Of a stretch of DNA of 18,114 nt, positions 1-7,740 are shown in pieces (position 1 is the stretch's first letter; every line of letters begins with the position of its first letter). The notes under the pieces were generated by a model. The model saw nothing but the letters and a program-made list of their open reading frames with translations, made no database searches and was not told where the DNA came from. Both the position numbers and the translations under genes were made by a program. Origin of the DNA: DASWKG01 sp036396755 (GTDB lineage Bacteria; Actinomycetota; UBA4738; CALAEC01); assembly GCA_036396755.1 (NCBI GenBank), contig DASWKG010000075.1, positions 1 through 18,114 of the forward strand, written 5' to 3'.

Positions 1-2
1 AG

Positions 3-620
3 CTCGACCGTGCCGTCATGGGCCTCGGCGCGTACCGGCGAACGCTCCCGCCGATCTGGGTCGCCGCTCACGGCCCCCGGACGCTGCGGCTCGCCGGACG
101 CTACGGCGACGGCTGGCTCCCCACGCACCAGATGGAGCCCGACGAGTACTCGGACCACCTCCGGCAGATCCGGGCGGCGGCCGAGGAGACCGGGCGTTCG
201 TTCCGCGGCTTCACGCCGTCCTACGAGATGCGCGTGCTGATGGCGGAGACCCACGAGGACGCGCACCGGATGCTCGACTCGCCGGCCCTGCGCCTCGGGG
301 CGCTCATCATCCCGGCGTCGGTCTGGGCGAAGGTGGGCGCGGCCCATCCGTTCGGCGACGACTACCGCGGCATCATCGACTGGATCCCCTCGAGGGTCGA
401 TCCCGAGCAGGTGATGAAGCTCGCCGCCGAGGTGCCGTTCGAGGTCCTGCACCAGGCGTTCGACCACGGCACCTGGCGACAGCTCGTGGGGCGGGTGCTC
501 TCCTACCAGGCGGCCGGCCTCAAGCACGTCGTGGTGGCGGGCGTGACCCCGCTGGTCGACCCGAAGCGGACGCCCGCCTACGTGCGCGACCTCATCAGGC
601 TGATCCGGGCCCTCCGCTAG
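3..620 (+). CDS. Luciferase-like (LLM class) oxidoreductase, 3' part, probably F420-dependent
   Basis: The reading frame is already open at the left edge, so the N-terminus lies outside the window; the first internal ATG is at 18. The visible 200 or so residues have the C-terminal half of a bacterial-luciferase TIM barrel: PIWVAAHGPRTLRLAGRYGDGW is the strand-helix usually written PIxxGAxGPRxxxLAGxxADGW, and GLKHVVVAG near the end matches the last barrel strand. In actinobacteria such enzymes generally use reduced coenzyme F420 as hydride donor, sometimes FMN. The substrate cannot be read from this fragment. The family assignment is firm; F420 dependence is inferred from the taxonomic context. 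Confidence 0.85.
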   Translation, partial: LDRAVMGLGAYRRTLPPIWVAAHGPRTLRLAGRYGDGWLPTHQMEPDEYSDHLRQIRAAAEETGRSFRGFTPSYEMRVLMAETHEDAHRMLDSPALRLGALIIPASVWAKVGAAHPFGDDYRGIIDWIPSRVDPEQVMKLAAEVPFEVLHQAFDHGTWRQLVGRVLSYQAAGLKHVVVAGVTPLVDPKRTPAYVRDLIRLIRALR

Positions 621-652
621 GCCCCTGACCTGCGGAAACGCGGCTCCGGGGC
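621..652 (+). terminator. Stem-loop just after the LLM oxidoreductase stop, possible terminator
   Basis: Directly after the TAG stop, GCCCC (621-625) can pair with GGGGC (648-652). An inner stem GCG-GAAA-CGC and short paired stretches lie between, with two internal mismatches. No T-tract follows, so it would be a U-less hairpin terminator of the kind proposed for high-GC actinobacteria. It separates the LLM gene from rmuC. It is a structural prediction only. Confidence 0.35.
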
Positions 653-673
653 GTTCGTGTCGGACCCCCTCTT

Positions 674-697
674 TAAGGTGGAAAAGAGAGAGGAGGT
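674..697 (+). promoter_or_regulatory. Putative -10 box (TAAGGT) and strong Shine-Dalgarno of the rmuC-like gene
   Basis: TAAGGT at 674-679 fits the actinobacterial -10 pattern TANNNT, and AGGAGGT at 691-697 is a near-perfect Shine-Dalgarno 5 nt before the ATG at 703. The Shine-Dalgarno site fixes the start of the gene. No convincing -35 is visible, so the promoter half is tentative. Confidence 0.4.
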
Positions 698-702
698 CGA
701 CC

Positions 703-1704
703 ATGACCGGAGTCATCTTCATCGTGGCGGCGCTCGGGGCGGTGGCCGCGATCGCCGCGCTCGTGGCCGTGTTTCGCGTGACCCGCGAGGGGCCGGCGGA
801 GCTTCGGGGGCTGCTCGAAGGGCACGCCCTGCGGCTGGACCGCGTCTCGGACGCGCTCGGGCGGCAGACCGACGACGACCGGGTGCTCAGGGAGGAGATG
901 GACGCGACCCGCCGCGCCGTGGAGGACCTGCGGGCCCGGGAGGAGGAGCGCCGCTCGCGCGACGAGGAGGGGCGGGCCTCGCTGCGCCGCCTCGAGGCGA
1001 CGTTCCTCGGCGCCTCCGCCCGCGGGCAGGCGGGCGAGAACGTGGTGTGGGAGGCGCTGTCCCTGCTTCCCCCCGACATGGTCGATCGCGGCTTCCGCGT
1101 GAACGGCAAGGTCGTGGAGTTCTCGCTGAAGCTCCCCGACGGCAAGCGGCTGCCCGTCGACTGCAAGTGGTCGGCGATGGCCGAGGTCGAGGCGCTCGAG
1201 ACGGCCGAGGGACCCGACCGCAAGCGTCTCGCCGACGAGATCGAGCGCCTGGTGGCGGGCCGCGCGCGCGAGGTCTCGAAGTACCTGGAGCCGTCGCTGA
1301 CCGCGCCGTTCGCGGTGGCGGCCGTTCCCGACGCGGTGCACGGCGTCGTGCGGAAGGCTCACCTCGACGCGTTCGCGGCCGGCGTGCTGATCGTGCCCTT
1401 CTCGAGCGCGCTCCCGGTGCTGCTCGCGCTCTACGCGCTGTGCGCGAGGATGGGCACGGGCGCGACCGATCTCGGCGCGGTGCTGACCGAGCTGGGGACG
1501 GCGCTCGATGCGATCGAGCGGGCGCTCGAGAACCAGGTGGAGCGCGGGACGAAGATGGCGCAGAACGCGGCGTCCGACATCCGGGCCCACCTGGGGCAGG
1601 CCCGCGGCTCGCTCGCCCGCGGCCGCGCGCAGTCCGAGATCGGGGGTCCCGGGCCGCGGCCTCTCGGCGAGGACGGCGAGCCACCCCTGCACGCGGTCAG
1701 GTGA
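703..1704 (+). CDS. rmuC: RmuC-family DNA recombination protein, compact form
   Basis: The protein has 333 residues. Residues 4-24 form a membrane anchor (VIFIVAALGAVAAIAALVAV), residues 30-105 are a charged, Glu/Arg-rich probable coiled coil, and residues 110-270 are the RmuC domain. Diagnostic stretches are RGQAGENVVWEALSLLP and LPDGKRLPVDCKW, matching the nuclease-like core (G-x-x-GE and LPVDxKxP in the family). RmuC proteins limit DNA inversions between short inverted repeats and are predicted nucleases. At 333 residues it is clearly shorter than the E. coli protein (475), with a short coiled coil. The C-terminal 40 residues are Gly/Pro/Arg-rich and probably disordered. The start is set by AGGAGGT at 691-697. 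The family is confident; the biochemical role is known only by analogy. Confidence 0.85.
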   Translation: MTGVIFIVAALGAVAAIAALVAVFRVTREGPAELRGLLEGHALRLDRVSDALGRQTDDDRVLREEMDATRRAVEDLRAREEERRSRDEEGRASLRRLEATFLGASARGQAGENVVWEALSLLPPDMVDRGFRVNGKVVEFSLKLPDGKRLPVDCKWSAMAEVEALETAEGPDRKRLADEIERLVAGRAREVSKYLEPSLTAPFAVAAVPDAVHGVVRKAHLDAFAAGVLIVPFSSALPVLLALYALCARMGTGATDLGAVLTELGTALDAIERALENQVERGTKMAQNAASDIRAHLGQARGSLARGRAQSEIGGPGPRPLGEDGEPPLHAVR

Positions 1705-1710
1705 CGGGCC

Positions 1711-1716
1711 TATGCT
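1711..1716 (+). promoter_or_regulatory. Leaderless -10 box (TATGCT) 6 nt before the start at 1723
   Basis: TATGCT fits the actinobacterial TANNNT -10 consensus and sits exactly 6 nt upstream of the GTG at 1723, so transcription should begin at or next to the start codon. No Shine-Dalgarno sequence precedes the GTG. The same arrangement recurs at 2639, 3885, 7746 (minus) and 15539. Confidence 0.6.
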
Positions 1717-1722
1717 CGAGCC

Positions 1723-2049
1723 GTGGAGTTCGAGGCGACGCTGCGAGACCTGGGGTTCACGCTGTCGCGGCGTGCCCGCGGCGTCGACCACTACACGCGC
1801 CTGGCGAACCCCTACCTGACCTACACGGTGCAGGCGCTCGACGACGGGACGGCCCTCTTCACCTGGGAGCTCGCCATCGCCGAGTACGTTTCGCGCTTGG
1901 GCATGCAGATCGGCTCCGACGAGCATCTCAACACGTTCCTGTATCCCCGCGAGGACGCGCGCGGCCCCCAGGACCCGGCGTGGGTGTCGGCCCAGATCGA
2001 CCGGACCGAGACGCTGCTCGGGTCGGTGTCCTTCCTGGATGCGGGGTGA
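1723..2049 (+). CDS. Small conserved-type protein of unknown function (108 aa)
   Basis: I do not recognise the family. The 108-residue product begins with GTG, selected by a -10 box 6 nt upstream and the lack of any Shine-Dalgarno site. It is soluble, without a signal peptide or membrane segment, and mixed alpha/beta in character, with alternating strand-like stretches (YLTYTVQALDDGTALFTWELAI) followed by helical ones. No cysteine motif or catalytic signature is visible. The stretch FTWELAIAEYVSRLGMQIGSDEHLNTFLYP looks well formed, and the reading shows the third-position G/C bias of a real gene. Neighbours are the rmuC-like gene 18 nt upstream and a membrane protein 73 nt downstream; nothing in the context indicates its task. 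Confidence 0.7.
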   Translation: MEFEATLRDLGFTLSRRARGVDHYTRLANPYLTYTVQALDDGTALFTWELAIAEYVSRLGMQIGSDEHLNTFLYPREDARGPQDPAWVSAQIDRTETLLGSVSFLDAG

Positions 2050-2122
2050 TGGACCCACGACCTTGACCGAGGCAGGCCCGGCGGGCAGAGTTCTCGACCG
2101 AGCCCAAGTGAGGAGGTAGCCC

Positions 2123-2623
2123 TTGTCCTGGACCGAGTTCGCCCTGTTCCTGCACATCCTGATCGCCGTCGTCGGGTTCGGACCGACATTCGTGTTCGGG
2201 ATCATCGGCTTCAAGGGCGGGAAGGAGCCCGCGCACGTGAACTTCGCGCTTCGGCTCGGCGAGACGATCGCGAAGCGCCTGGTGCTCCCCCTCGCCGTGG
2301 CGATGCCGCTGGTGGGGACCTGGCTCATCTTCCTGCGAGGCTGGGACCTCTGGGCCAGCGAGTGGCTCTGGATCTCGATCATCCTGTACGTCCTCGCGTT
2401 CTCGAACTCGCTCTTCGTCCTGATCCGGACGGGCTCGAAGCTGGTGCGGCTAACCGAGCACATGCCGGCCGCGCAGCCCGGAGCCGTACCCGCCGGGCCC
2501 CCGCCCGAGGTCGCGAGGCTCGTCCGCGTCCAGCGGATCGCGGGTCCCATCAACCTGCTGCTGATCGCCACGATCATCCTGCTCATGGTGTGGAAGCCGG
2601 GCGGCGCCCTCACGGGCTCGTGA
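2123..2623 (+). CDS. Four-helix integral membrane protein, DUF2269-like
   Basis: The start is TTG, supported by AGGAGGT at 2111-2117, five bases upstream. The 166-residue product has hydrophobic segments at about residues 5-27, 48-70, 76-98 and 137-158. It begins with WTEFALFLHILIAVVGFGP, the N-terminal His-containing helix (xxxLHILxAxxxFG) of DUF2269-type predicted membrane proteins. The loop at about 105-135 is Pro/Ala-rich and hydrophilic. In related families the helix-1 histidine has been suggested to bind haem or metal, but this cannot be read here. A possible -35 (TTGACC, 2063-2068) is seen upstream with a poor -10. The fold is confident, the family name moderate, the function unknown. 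Confidence 0.7.
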   Translation: MSWTEFALFLHILIAVVGFGPTFVFGIIGFKGGKEPAHVNFALRLGETIAKRLVLPLAVAMPLVGTWLIFLRGWDLWASEWLWISIILYVLAFSNSLFVLIRTGSKLVRLTEHMPAAQPGAVPAGPPPEVARLVRVQRIAGPINLLLIATIILLMVWKPGGALTGS

Positions 2624-2638
2624 AGCCGCACCTTGGGC

Positions 2639-2644
2639 TACGCT
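2639..2644 (+). promoter_or_regulatory. Leaderless -10 box (TACGCT) 7 nt before the PIG-L start
   Basis: TACGCT fits TANNNT and lies 7 nt before the ATG at 2652. There is no purine-rich ribosome binding site in the gap, which fits a leaderless or nearly leaderless transcript for the PIG-L/DUF5319 pair. Confidence 0.55.
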
Positions 2645-2651
2645 GACGAAG

Positions 2652-3362
2652 ATGACGTTCGAGCGTGCCCTCGTCGTGTTCGCCCACCCCGACGACGCGG
2701 AGTTCATGTGCGGCGGCACGGTCGCGCTGTGGACGCGAGCCGGCACCCACGTCACCTACGTGTGCGCCACCGACGGGTCGGCCGGGTGGAACGGCCCCGA
2801 CCTGGGGCGGGAGGAGATCGCGGAGCGCCGCCGGACCGAGATGCTGGAGGTCGCCCAGCTGCTGGGCGTGGGCGAGGTGCGCTTCCTCGACTACCCCGAC
2901 GGCTCGCTCATGCCAACGCTCGAGCTTCGCCGCGATCTCACCCGCGAGGTGCGGCGGGCAAGGCCCGACGTCATCGTCAGCCTCGACCCGTCGAAGCTCT
3001 GGAGCGGCCGCACCTACATCAACCATCCCGACCACCGGGCGGTCGGCGAGGCGGTGCTGGCCGTGGTGGCGTGCGATGCGCCGACCCGGCCGCAGTTCCC
3101 CGAGCTGCTCGAGGAGGGCCTCGAGCCCCACAAGGTCCGGAACCTGTGGCTGGCGACCGGGGACCGAAGCGTCGATCGCTTCGTCGACATCGGTGAGACG
3201 ATCGAGCTCAAGGTGAAGGCGCTCGAGGCGCACGCCAGCCAGATGGAGAACGTGGGGGAGTCCGACGTGGGAGAGCGGGTGAAGACGTGGGCACGGGAGC
3301 TCGCTCGCGATCAGGATGTCGAGTTCGCCGAGTCGTTCCGTACCTTCGAGATCGAGGTCTGA
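2652..3362 (+). CDS. PIG-L / LmbE family zinc-dependent deacetylase
   Basis: The 236-residue product carries the family's metal site: AHPDDAE at residues 11-17 (His12, Asp14, Asp15) and NHPDHRAVG beginning at residue 124 (His125, His128). These enzymes remove N-acetyl groups from GlcNAc-type substrates. In actinobacteria the best known are MshB and Mca of mycothiol metabolism; LmbE-like relatives act on other glycoconjugates. MshB and Mca are nearer 300 residues, so this shorter form is more likely a generic LmbE-like deacetylase with unknown substrate. The C-terminal helix VDIGETIELKVKALEAHASQ is typical of the family. The DUF5319 gene follows after 2 nt and is probably cotranscribed. Confidence 0.88.
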   Translation: MTFERALVVFAHPDDAEFMCGGTVALWTRAGTHVTYVCATDGSAGWNGPDLGREEIAERRRTEMLEVAQLLGVGEVRFLDYPDGSLMPTLELRRDLTREVRRARPDVIVSLDPSKLWSGRTYINHPDHRAVGEAVLAVVACDAPTRPQFPELLEEGLEPHKVRNLWLATGDRSVDRFVDIGETIELKVKALEAHASQMENVGESDVGERVKTWARELARDQDVEFAESFRTFEIEV

Positions 3363-3364
3363 GC

Positions 3365-3874
3365 GTGGGTGACGAGGAAGAGTTCGAGCCGCTCGACGCG
3401 GGGGAGCGGAAGGACATCGAGGGCGATCTCGAGGACCTCGACGCGATGCGCGGCGTCTTCCAGCCCCAGGGGATGCGGGGGGTGATCATCGCCTGCACCG
3501 AGTGCGGCTCCGATCACTTCTACGATTGGGAGCTGCTCCAGGAGAACCTGCGGCACATGCTCCAGGCCGGCGAGCCCCGCATGCACGAGCCCGCGTTCGA
3601 GCCGCGCGAGGAGGACTACGTGCTGTGGGACTACGGCAAGGGCTACGTCGACGCGCTGGCCGACGCCGGCCTCGACGAGGACGCCCGCCGGGTCGAGCTG
3701 ACGGAGTGCGCGTGGTGCGAGGAGCCGATCGAGCCGCGCGACGCGTTCTGCGGCCGGTGCGGGAGGAGCGTGGCGCCGATGCGCATGCTCCACGAGCTCC
3801 AGGGCCGCGGCATCCCCGAGCGCGAGGCGCGCGCGCTGCTCGTGAAGGCCGGCTTCGAACCTTTCCCCGGCTAG
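3365..3874 (+). CDS. DUF5319 protein with an added C-terminal zinc ribbon
   Basis: The start is taken as GTG 3365, 2 nt after the PIG-L stop, with GAGGT (3354-3358) as ribosome binding site inside the upstream gene. The frame is open further upstream, but that part would lie inside PIG-L. Residues 10-105 match the actinobacterial DUF5319 pattern: LDAGERKDIEGDLEDLDAMR, then GMRGVIIACTECGSDHFYDW (Cys44, Cys47), and a conserved tail with EPAFEPREEDYVLWDYGKGY. Beyond that, residues 115-132 form a second metal site, CAWC-x10-CGRC, followed by a helical hairpin (MRMLHELQGRG to AGF). The DUF5319 members I recall stop near the first part, so this one appears extended. Function is unknown; a regulatory or nucleic-acid-binding role is only a guess from the zinc ribbons. 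Confidence 0.8.
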   Translation: MGDEEEFEPLDAGERKDIEGDLEDLDAMRGVFQPQGMRGVIIACTECGSDHFYDWELLQENLRHMLQAGEPRMHEPAFEPREEDYVLWDYGKGYVDALADAGLDEDARRVELTECAWCEEPIEPRDAFCGRCGRSVAPMRMLHELQGRGIPEREARALLVKAGFEPFPG

Positions 3875-3884
3875 CGCGTCGCGC

Positions 3885-3890
3885 TAGCAT
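3885..3890 (+). promoter_or_regulatory. Leaderless -10 box (TAGCAT) before the histidine kinase
   Basis: TAGCAT matches TANNNT. It lies 8 nt before GTG 3899; TTG 3890 and GTG 3893 are too close to be reached by a transcript starting about 7 nt after the box. This points to GTG 3899 as the real start. Confidence 0.5.
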
Positions 3891-3898
3891 TGGTGGAG

Positions 3899-5260
3899 GT
3901 GATCGACCCGAAGCCTGCCCTCGAGCGTGTCGAGGGACCGGTGGCCACGCCCGTCGAGCCTCGCCACGTCCATTGGGCTGGTTCGGCTCATCGGCTGGCC
4001 GATGCGTTCGTGGCCGCCTTCGATCCTCCGGAGATGATCGGCGAGGCCCCCGTCCGCCTGGCCCGGGCGGTGCTGGTGGTCCGCCTCATCGCCACCGTGG
4101 CCGCCCTCGGGGCACCATTCCTCCCGGCCGAACAACGGGTCACCTACCTGTCGCTCATCGCCTTCGTGTGGTTGCCGGCCGGTCTTGCGCAGCTGGCCCT
4201 GGCGAGGTGGGCTCCGGGGCGTCTCACCCGCCTGGCCGGGTTCCTCATGGACCTGCTGGTCATCTTCGCCTTCCAGGTGTGGGTGCCGGGCATGGGCACC
4301 GTCGTCCTGTTCGGCCACATCTTCTTCCAGGCGTACCACGCGGTGATCGGCGGCCGGGTCGCGGGACTGGTCTACGGGGTGGCGGCGACCGGGCTCACGC
4401 TCGCTACGCGAGCCCTGGTACCCATCGCGGACCGGCCGAACGGCTTCACCATCCTGATCTTCGCCTCGGTGATGCTGGTCATGGCCTTCCTCCTGGACGC
4501 CTCGGCGCGCGAGCAACGGGCGGCCGCGGCCACGCTTCGCCGCGCCTACGAGCAGGAGCGCGCGGCGGCAACCCGTTTCCGCGAGCTGGACCAGCTGAAG
4601 AACGAGTTCGTCGCGATCGTCGCTCACGACCTTCGGTCACCCATGGCGGTCATCTCGGGGTTCGCCGGGATCCTCAGGACCCACTGGGACCGGCTCGACG
4701 AGCAGGCGAAGGGAGAGCACCTCGAGACCATCGCGCGGACCGCCGAGCGCGTCGTCGAGCTCGTCGAGGACATCCTGCAGGTGGCTCAGATCGAGGCGGG
4801 TGAATTGAGCTTCGAGATCGAGACATTCGACCTGCGGGACGAGCTCCGCCGAGCCCCCGAGCTGGCCCCGACGGAGCGGGACCGCGTCCGTGTCCACCTT
4901 CCCGACGGCCCGATGCCGGTGGTGGCCGACCGGAGCCACCAGTGGCGGGTGCTCTGCAATCTGGTGGCGAACGCCCTGAAGTTCTCGGACGACCGCGTCG
5001 ACATCTCCGTGCGGGAACGCGCGGGGTTCTACGAGGTCGCGGTGCGCGATCGTGGACCGGGGATCGCGCCGGAAGATCTCACCCGTCTCTTCCAGAGGTT
5101 CTCACGCATCGCGAACCCGCGGAGCAAGGGGGCCCCGGGGACCGGGCTCGGGTTGTACATCTGCCGCTCGATGATCGAGGCGCAGGGCGGCACGATCTGG
5201 GCGGTGAGCGGCGTGGGGCAAGGGTCCACGTTCAGCTACACGGTCCGCCGCGCCCCCTAA
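3899..5260 (+). CDS. Membrane-bound sensor histidine kinase, orphan
   Basis: From GTG 3899 the product has 453 residues (TTG 3890 and GTG 3893 would add three or two). Residues of about 50-205 form five or six membrane helices with very short loops, so sensing is probably within the membrane. A short coiled coil (REQRAAAATLRRAYEQE) leads to the HisKA H-box FVAIVAHDLRSPMAVISGF with the phospho-acceptor at about His243. The HATPase_c domain has the N box NLVANALKF (about 354-362), G1 box DRGPGIAPEDL and G2 box GTGLGLYICRSMI. There is no HAMP or PAS domain and no response regulator on either side, so the partner must lie elsewhere. It ends 4 bp inside the convergent ligD gene. Kinase identity is certain; the signal is unknown. 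Confidence 0.9.
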   Translation: MIDPKPALERVEGPVATPVEPRHVHWAGSAHRLADAFVAAFDPPEMIGEAPVRLARAVLVVRLIATVAALGAPFLPAEQRVTYLSLIAFVWLPAGLAQLALARWAPGRLTRLAGFLMDLLVIFAFQVWVPGMGTVVLFGHIFFQAYHAVIGGRVAGLVYGVAATGLTLATRALVPIADRPNGFTILIFASVMLVMAFLLDASAREQRAAAATLRRAYEQERAAATRFRELDQLKNEFVAIVAHDLRSPMAVISGFAGILRTHWDRLDEQAKGEHLETIARTAERVVELVEDILQVAQIEAGELSFEIETFDLRDELRRAPELAPTERDRVRVHLPDGPMPVVADRSHQWRVLCNLVANALKFSDDRVDISVRERAGFYEVAVRDRGPGIAPEDLTRLFQRFSRIANPRSKGAPGTGLGLYICRSMIEAQGGTIWAVSGVGQGSTFSYTVRRAP

Positions 5261-7734
5261 CCCGTGGGCTCCAGCACGCAGTCCTCGGGCGCCTTGTCGG
5301 GACGCAGGCCCTTGTACGAGGGTGCCCGCAGCTTCCCCGCCTTCGTGATCTCCAGGTACTCGACCTCGGCGACCAGCTCGGGCGTCACCCACCGGGCGCC
5401 CTTGACCGCGCGGAGCTTCGGATCGTCGGTGGGGGGCCCGTCCTGCTGGAGATCGGTGAGCCGCTCCATCAGGTCCGCGAGCGTGGCCTCGGTGAACCCC
5501 GTGCCCACCTGGCCGATCCACCGCAGGTCCCTCCCGACGAAGGCGCCGACCAGCAGCGCGCCGAACGCATCGCCGCGCGCCCCCTCGCCCGGCGTCCACC
5601 CGAGGATCACGCAGTCCTGGCGGTTCACCGCCTTCACCTTCCGCCAGTCCTTGGAGCGCTTCCCCGGCAGATAGGTGCTCCCGAGGCGCTTCGCGACGAT
5701 GCCCTCGTAGCCGAGGTCCCTGGCGCCCTCGAACAGGTGCTTCCCCTCGCCGTCCACGTAGTAGGTGAGGCCGAGCGATCCCGTCGCGGTCGCGACCTCC
5801 TCCAGCAGCCGCCGACGCTCCTCGAGGGGCTCCTTCGTGAGGTCGCGATCGTCGAGCCAGAGCAGGTCGAAGGCGAACAGCGTCACCGGGATCTTCCGCC
5901 GCGCGCGCTCGATGTCCTTGGACGCGACCAGGTTGATCCGTTGCTGGAGCAGCTCGAACGACGGTCGGCCGTCGTCGAAGGCGACGATCTCTCCGTCGAT
6001 CACCGCGTGAAGCGCGTTCACGAACCGGGCGAGGTTGGCCAGCTCGGGGTACTGGGCGGTCTGGTCGCGCCCCCGGCGCGAGACGAGCCGGGTGGCGTCG
6101 GTCGAGAGGTACGCGAGCGTTCTGACGCCGTCGAGCTTCGGCTCGAACCGCCAGGCGGGGTCGTCGAACGCCTCGTGGCCCGGGTCGGCAAGCATGGGCG
6201 CGAACGCCGGGGGTGGCGCCGGCCGGCGCTCGGTGTTGTTCTTCGAGAGGAAGATGAGCCAGTCACGATCCCGCGTCCGGATCAGGTGGTACTCGCCCCG
6301 GTGGCGGGTGCCGTGGAGCCGGAACGACACCTTGTCGTCGGTCCACTCGAGCGGCTCGTAGGTGCCGCGGTCGAAGATGCGCACCTCGCCGGCGCCGTAG
6401 TGCCCCTCGGGGATCCAGCCCTGGAACCACGCGTAGTCGAGCGGGTGGTCCTCGGTGTGGACGGCCAGCCGACGATCGCCCGGCACCAGCGGGAGGCCCC
6501 TCGGCACCGCCCAGGAGGGCATGACGCCGTCGCGCTCGAGCCGCAGGTCGTAGTGGAGCCGAGTGGCGTCGTGCTTCTGGATCACGAACGTGAGTGGCCC
6601 GTCGGAGCCCTCGGGCACCGCCGGCGGCGGCTCGGGGGTGCCCTCGAAGTCGCGCATCTCGCCGTACGTGGCGAGCTTCTCCCTCGCGGGGCCGGGATCG
6701 GGGGGCTTGGCGGAGGCCCGCCGCCGAGGCGGAGTCACGTCGGACGGGAGCCCCACCGCCTCCAGCGCGGGCCTGAGGTCCACCGGGCGTTCCAGCACGG
6801 GGCGGAACAGGTCGCCGGCCTTCGCGAGGCGCTCGTGCACGTTCACGATCGTGAAGTCGCTCGGGAGCACGCCCTCCTCGACCTCGTCCCAGGTGAGCGG
6901 CGTCGACACGGTGGCCCCCGGCTCGGGCCGCACGGAGTAGACGGCGGAGATGTTCGCTCCCCGCCGGTTCATGTTGTGGTCGATGAAGACCTTGCCGGTC
7001 CGCTTCTCGATGTCCCAGTCCATCGTCACGCGGTCGGGGTCGGCGGCCAGGATCGCGCGGCCGACCGTCCCGACGAACCCGCGTGTCTGCTCGTAGCTGG
7101 GCCCCGGCTCGATGCCCACGTAGATCTGGATCCCCGTCGCCCCGGAGGTCTTCGCCGCGCAGGGAAGCCCCAGGGCGTCGAGCGCCGCCTTGACGTGCCG
7201 CGCGACGGCGAGCACGTCCTCGAACTCGATCGGCGGGAAGGGATCGAGGTCGAAGAACAGGTAGTCGGGGAGCCGGATCGTGTCGCAGCGCGAGTGGAGC
7301 GGGTGGAACTCGATCGCGCCGAGGTTCGCCACGAACAGCAGCCCCGCGCGGTCGTTCGCGACGAGGAAGTCGTTGTAGCCCATCTTGGCCTCGTCGTCCT
7401 CGCTCTCCACCCGGCACCTCGGCATCCAGTCGGGGGTGTGGGACGGCGCGTTCTTCTCGTAGAAGTGCGGCCCGGCGACGCCGTCGGGCATCCGCTTCAT
7501 CGTCAGGGGGCGGCCGGCGAGGTAGGGGAGCATGGTCGGGGCGACGTTCCAGTAGTAGGCGAGCAGGTCGCCCTTCGTGTAGCCCTCCTCGGGCCAGTAG
7601 ACCTTGCCGAGGTTCGACAGTCGCAGCCGCTGCCCGTCGGTCTCCAGCCACCAGTGCTCTCCGTCACGCTCGGCCGGGAGCGCCTCGGGGGTCTCGACCG
7701 TGAACGCGGGCCCGCCGCCTCGCTTGCGTGGCAC
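5257..7734 (-). CDS. ligD: Multifunctional ATP-dependent DNA ligase LigD (Pol-PE-Lig)
   Basis: This 825-residue protein is the NHEJ end-processing and sealing enzyme. The order is polymerase-primase domain (about 25-305), 3'-phosphoesterase (about 370-490) and ATP-dependent ligase (about 515-825), as in mycobacteria; Pseudomonas has PE-Lig-Pol. The Pol metal motif is FDLDPFP (about 160-166). The PE motif is KHDATRLHYDLR (His388, His394, Asp396, Arg398) plus VHTEDHPLDY. The ligase has nucleotidyl-acceptor Lys533 in EPKLDGVR, then SRRG, DGE, EGIVAKR and DWRKVK. In Pol, TSGATGIQIYV has Gln203 where Pseudomonas and mycobacterial enzymes have His. GTG 7734 is chosen because TACCAT lies 6 nt upstream on the same strand; the frame stays open beyond it but runs antisense through ku. 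ku is divergent next door. Confidence 0.93.
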   Translation of the reverse strand: MPRKRGGGPAFTVETPEALPAERDGEHWWLETDGQRLRLSNLGKVYWPEEGYTKGDLLAYYWNVAPTMLPYLAGRPLTMKRMPDGVAGPHFYEKNAPSHTPDWMPRCRVESEDDEAKMGYNDFLVANDRAGLLFVANLGAIEFHPLHSRCDTIRLPDYLFFDLDPFPPIEFEDVLAVARHVKAALDALGLPCAAKTSGATGIQIYVGIEPGPSYEQTRGFVGTVGRAILAADPDRVTMDWDIEKRTGKVFIDHNMNRRGANISAVYSVRPEPGATVSTPLTWDEVEEGVLPSDFTIVNVHERLAKAGDLFRPVLERPVDLRPALEAVGLPSDVTPPRRRASAKPPDPGPAREKLATYGEMRDFEGTPEPPPAVPEGSDGPLTFVIQKHDATRLHYDLRLERDGVMPSWAVPRGLPLVPGDRRLAVHTEDHPLDYAWFQGWIPEGHYGAGEVRIFDRGTYEPLEWTDDKVSFRLHGTRHRGEYHLIRTRDRDWLIFLSKNNTERRPAPPPAFAPMLADPGHEAFDDPAWRFEPKLDGVRTLAYLSTDATRLVSRRGRDQTAQYPELANLARFVNALHAVIDGEIVAFDDGRPSFELLQQRINLVASKDIERARRKIPVTLFAFDLLWLDDRDLTKEPLEERRRLLEEVATATGSLGLTYYVDGEGKHLFEGARDLGYEGIVAKRLGSTYLPGKRSKDWRKVKAVNRQDCVILGWTPGEGARGDAFGALLVGAFVGRDLRWIGQVGTGFTEATLADLMERLTDLQQDGPPTDDPKLRAVKGARWVTPELVAEVEYLEITKAGKLRAPSYKGLRPDKAPEDCVLEPTG

Positions 7735-7740
7735 GACGCG

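Noticed and set aside
2063..2091. TTGACC-N17-CAGAGT as promoter of the DUF2269-like gene
   Set aside because: The -35 half is good but the -10 lacks the leading T and the essential A at position 2 lies in a poor context; too weak to list.
673..2631. Minus-strand 652-codon open frame opposite rmuC and its neighbours
   Set aside because: The sense-strand genes have recognised domains and start signals; the antisense translation shows only biased composition.
3899..5260. A two-component pair with a response regulator
   Set aside because: No receiver-domain gene lies on either side; neighbours are DUF5319 and ligD, so the kinase is treated as an orphan.
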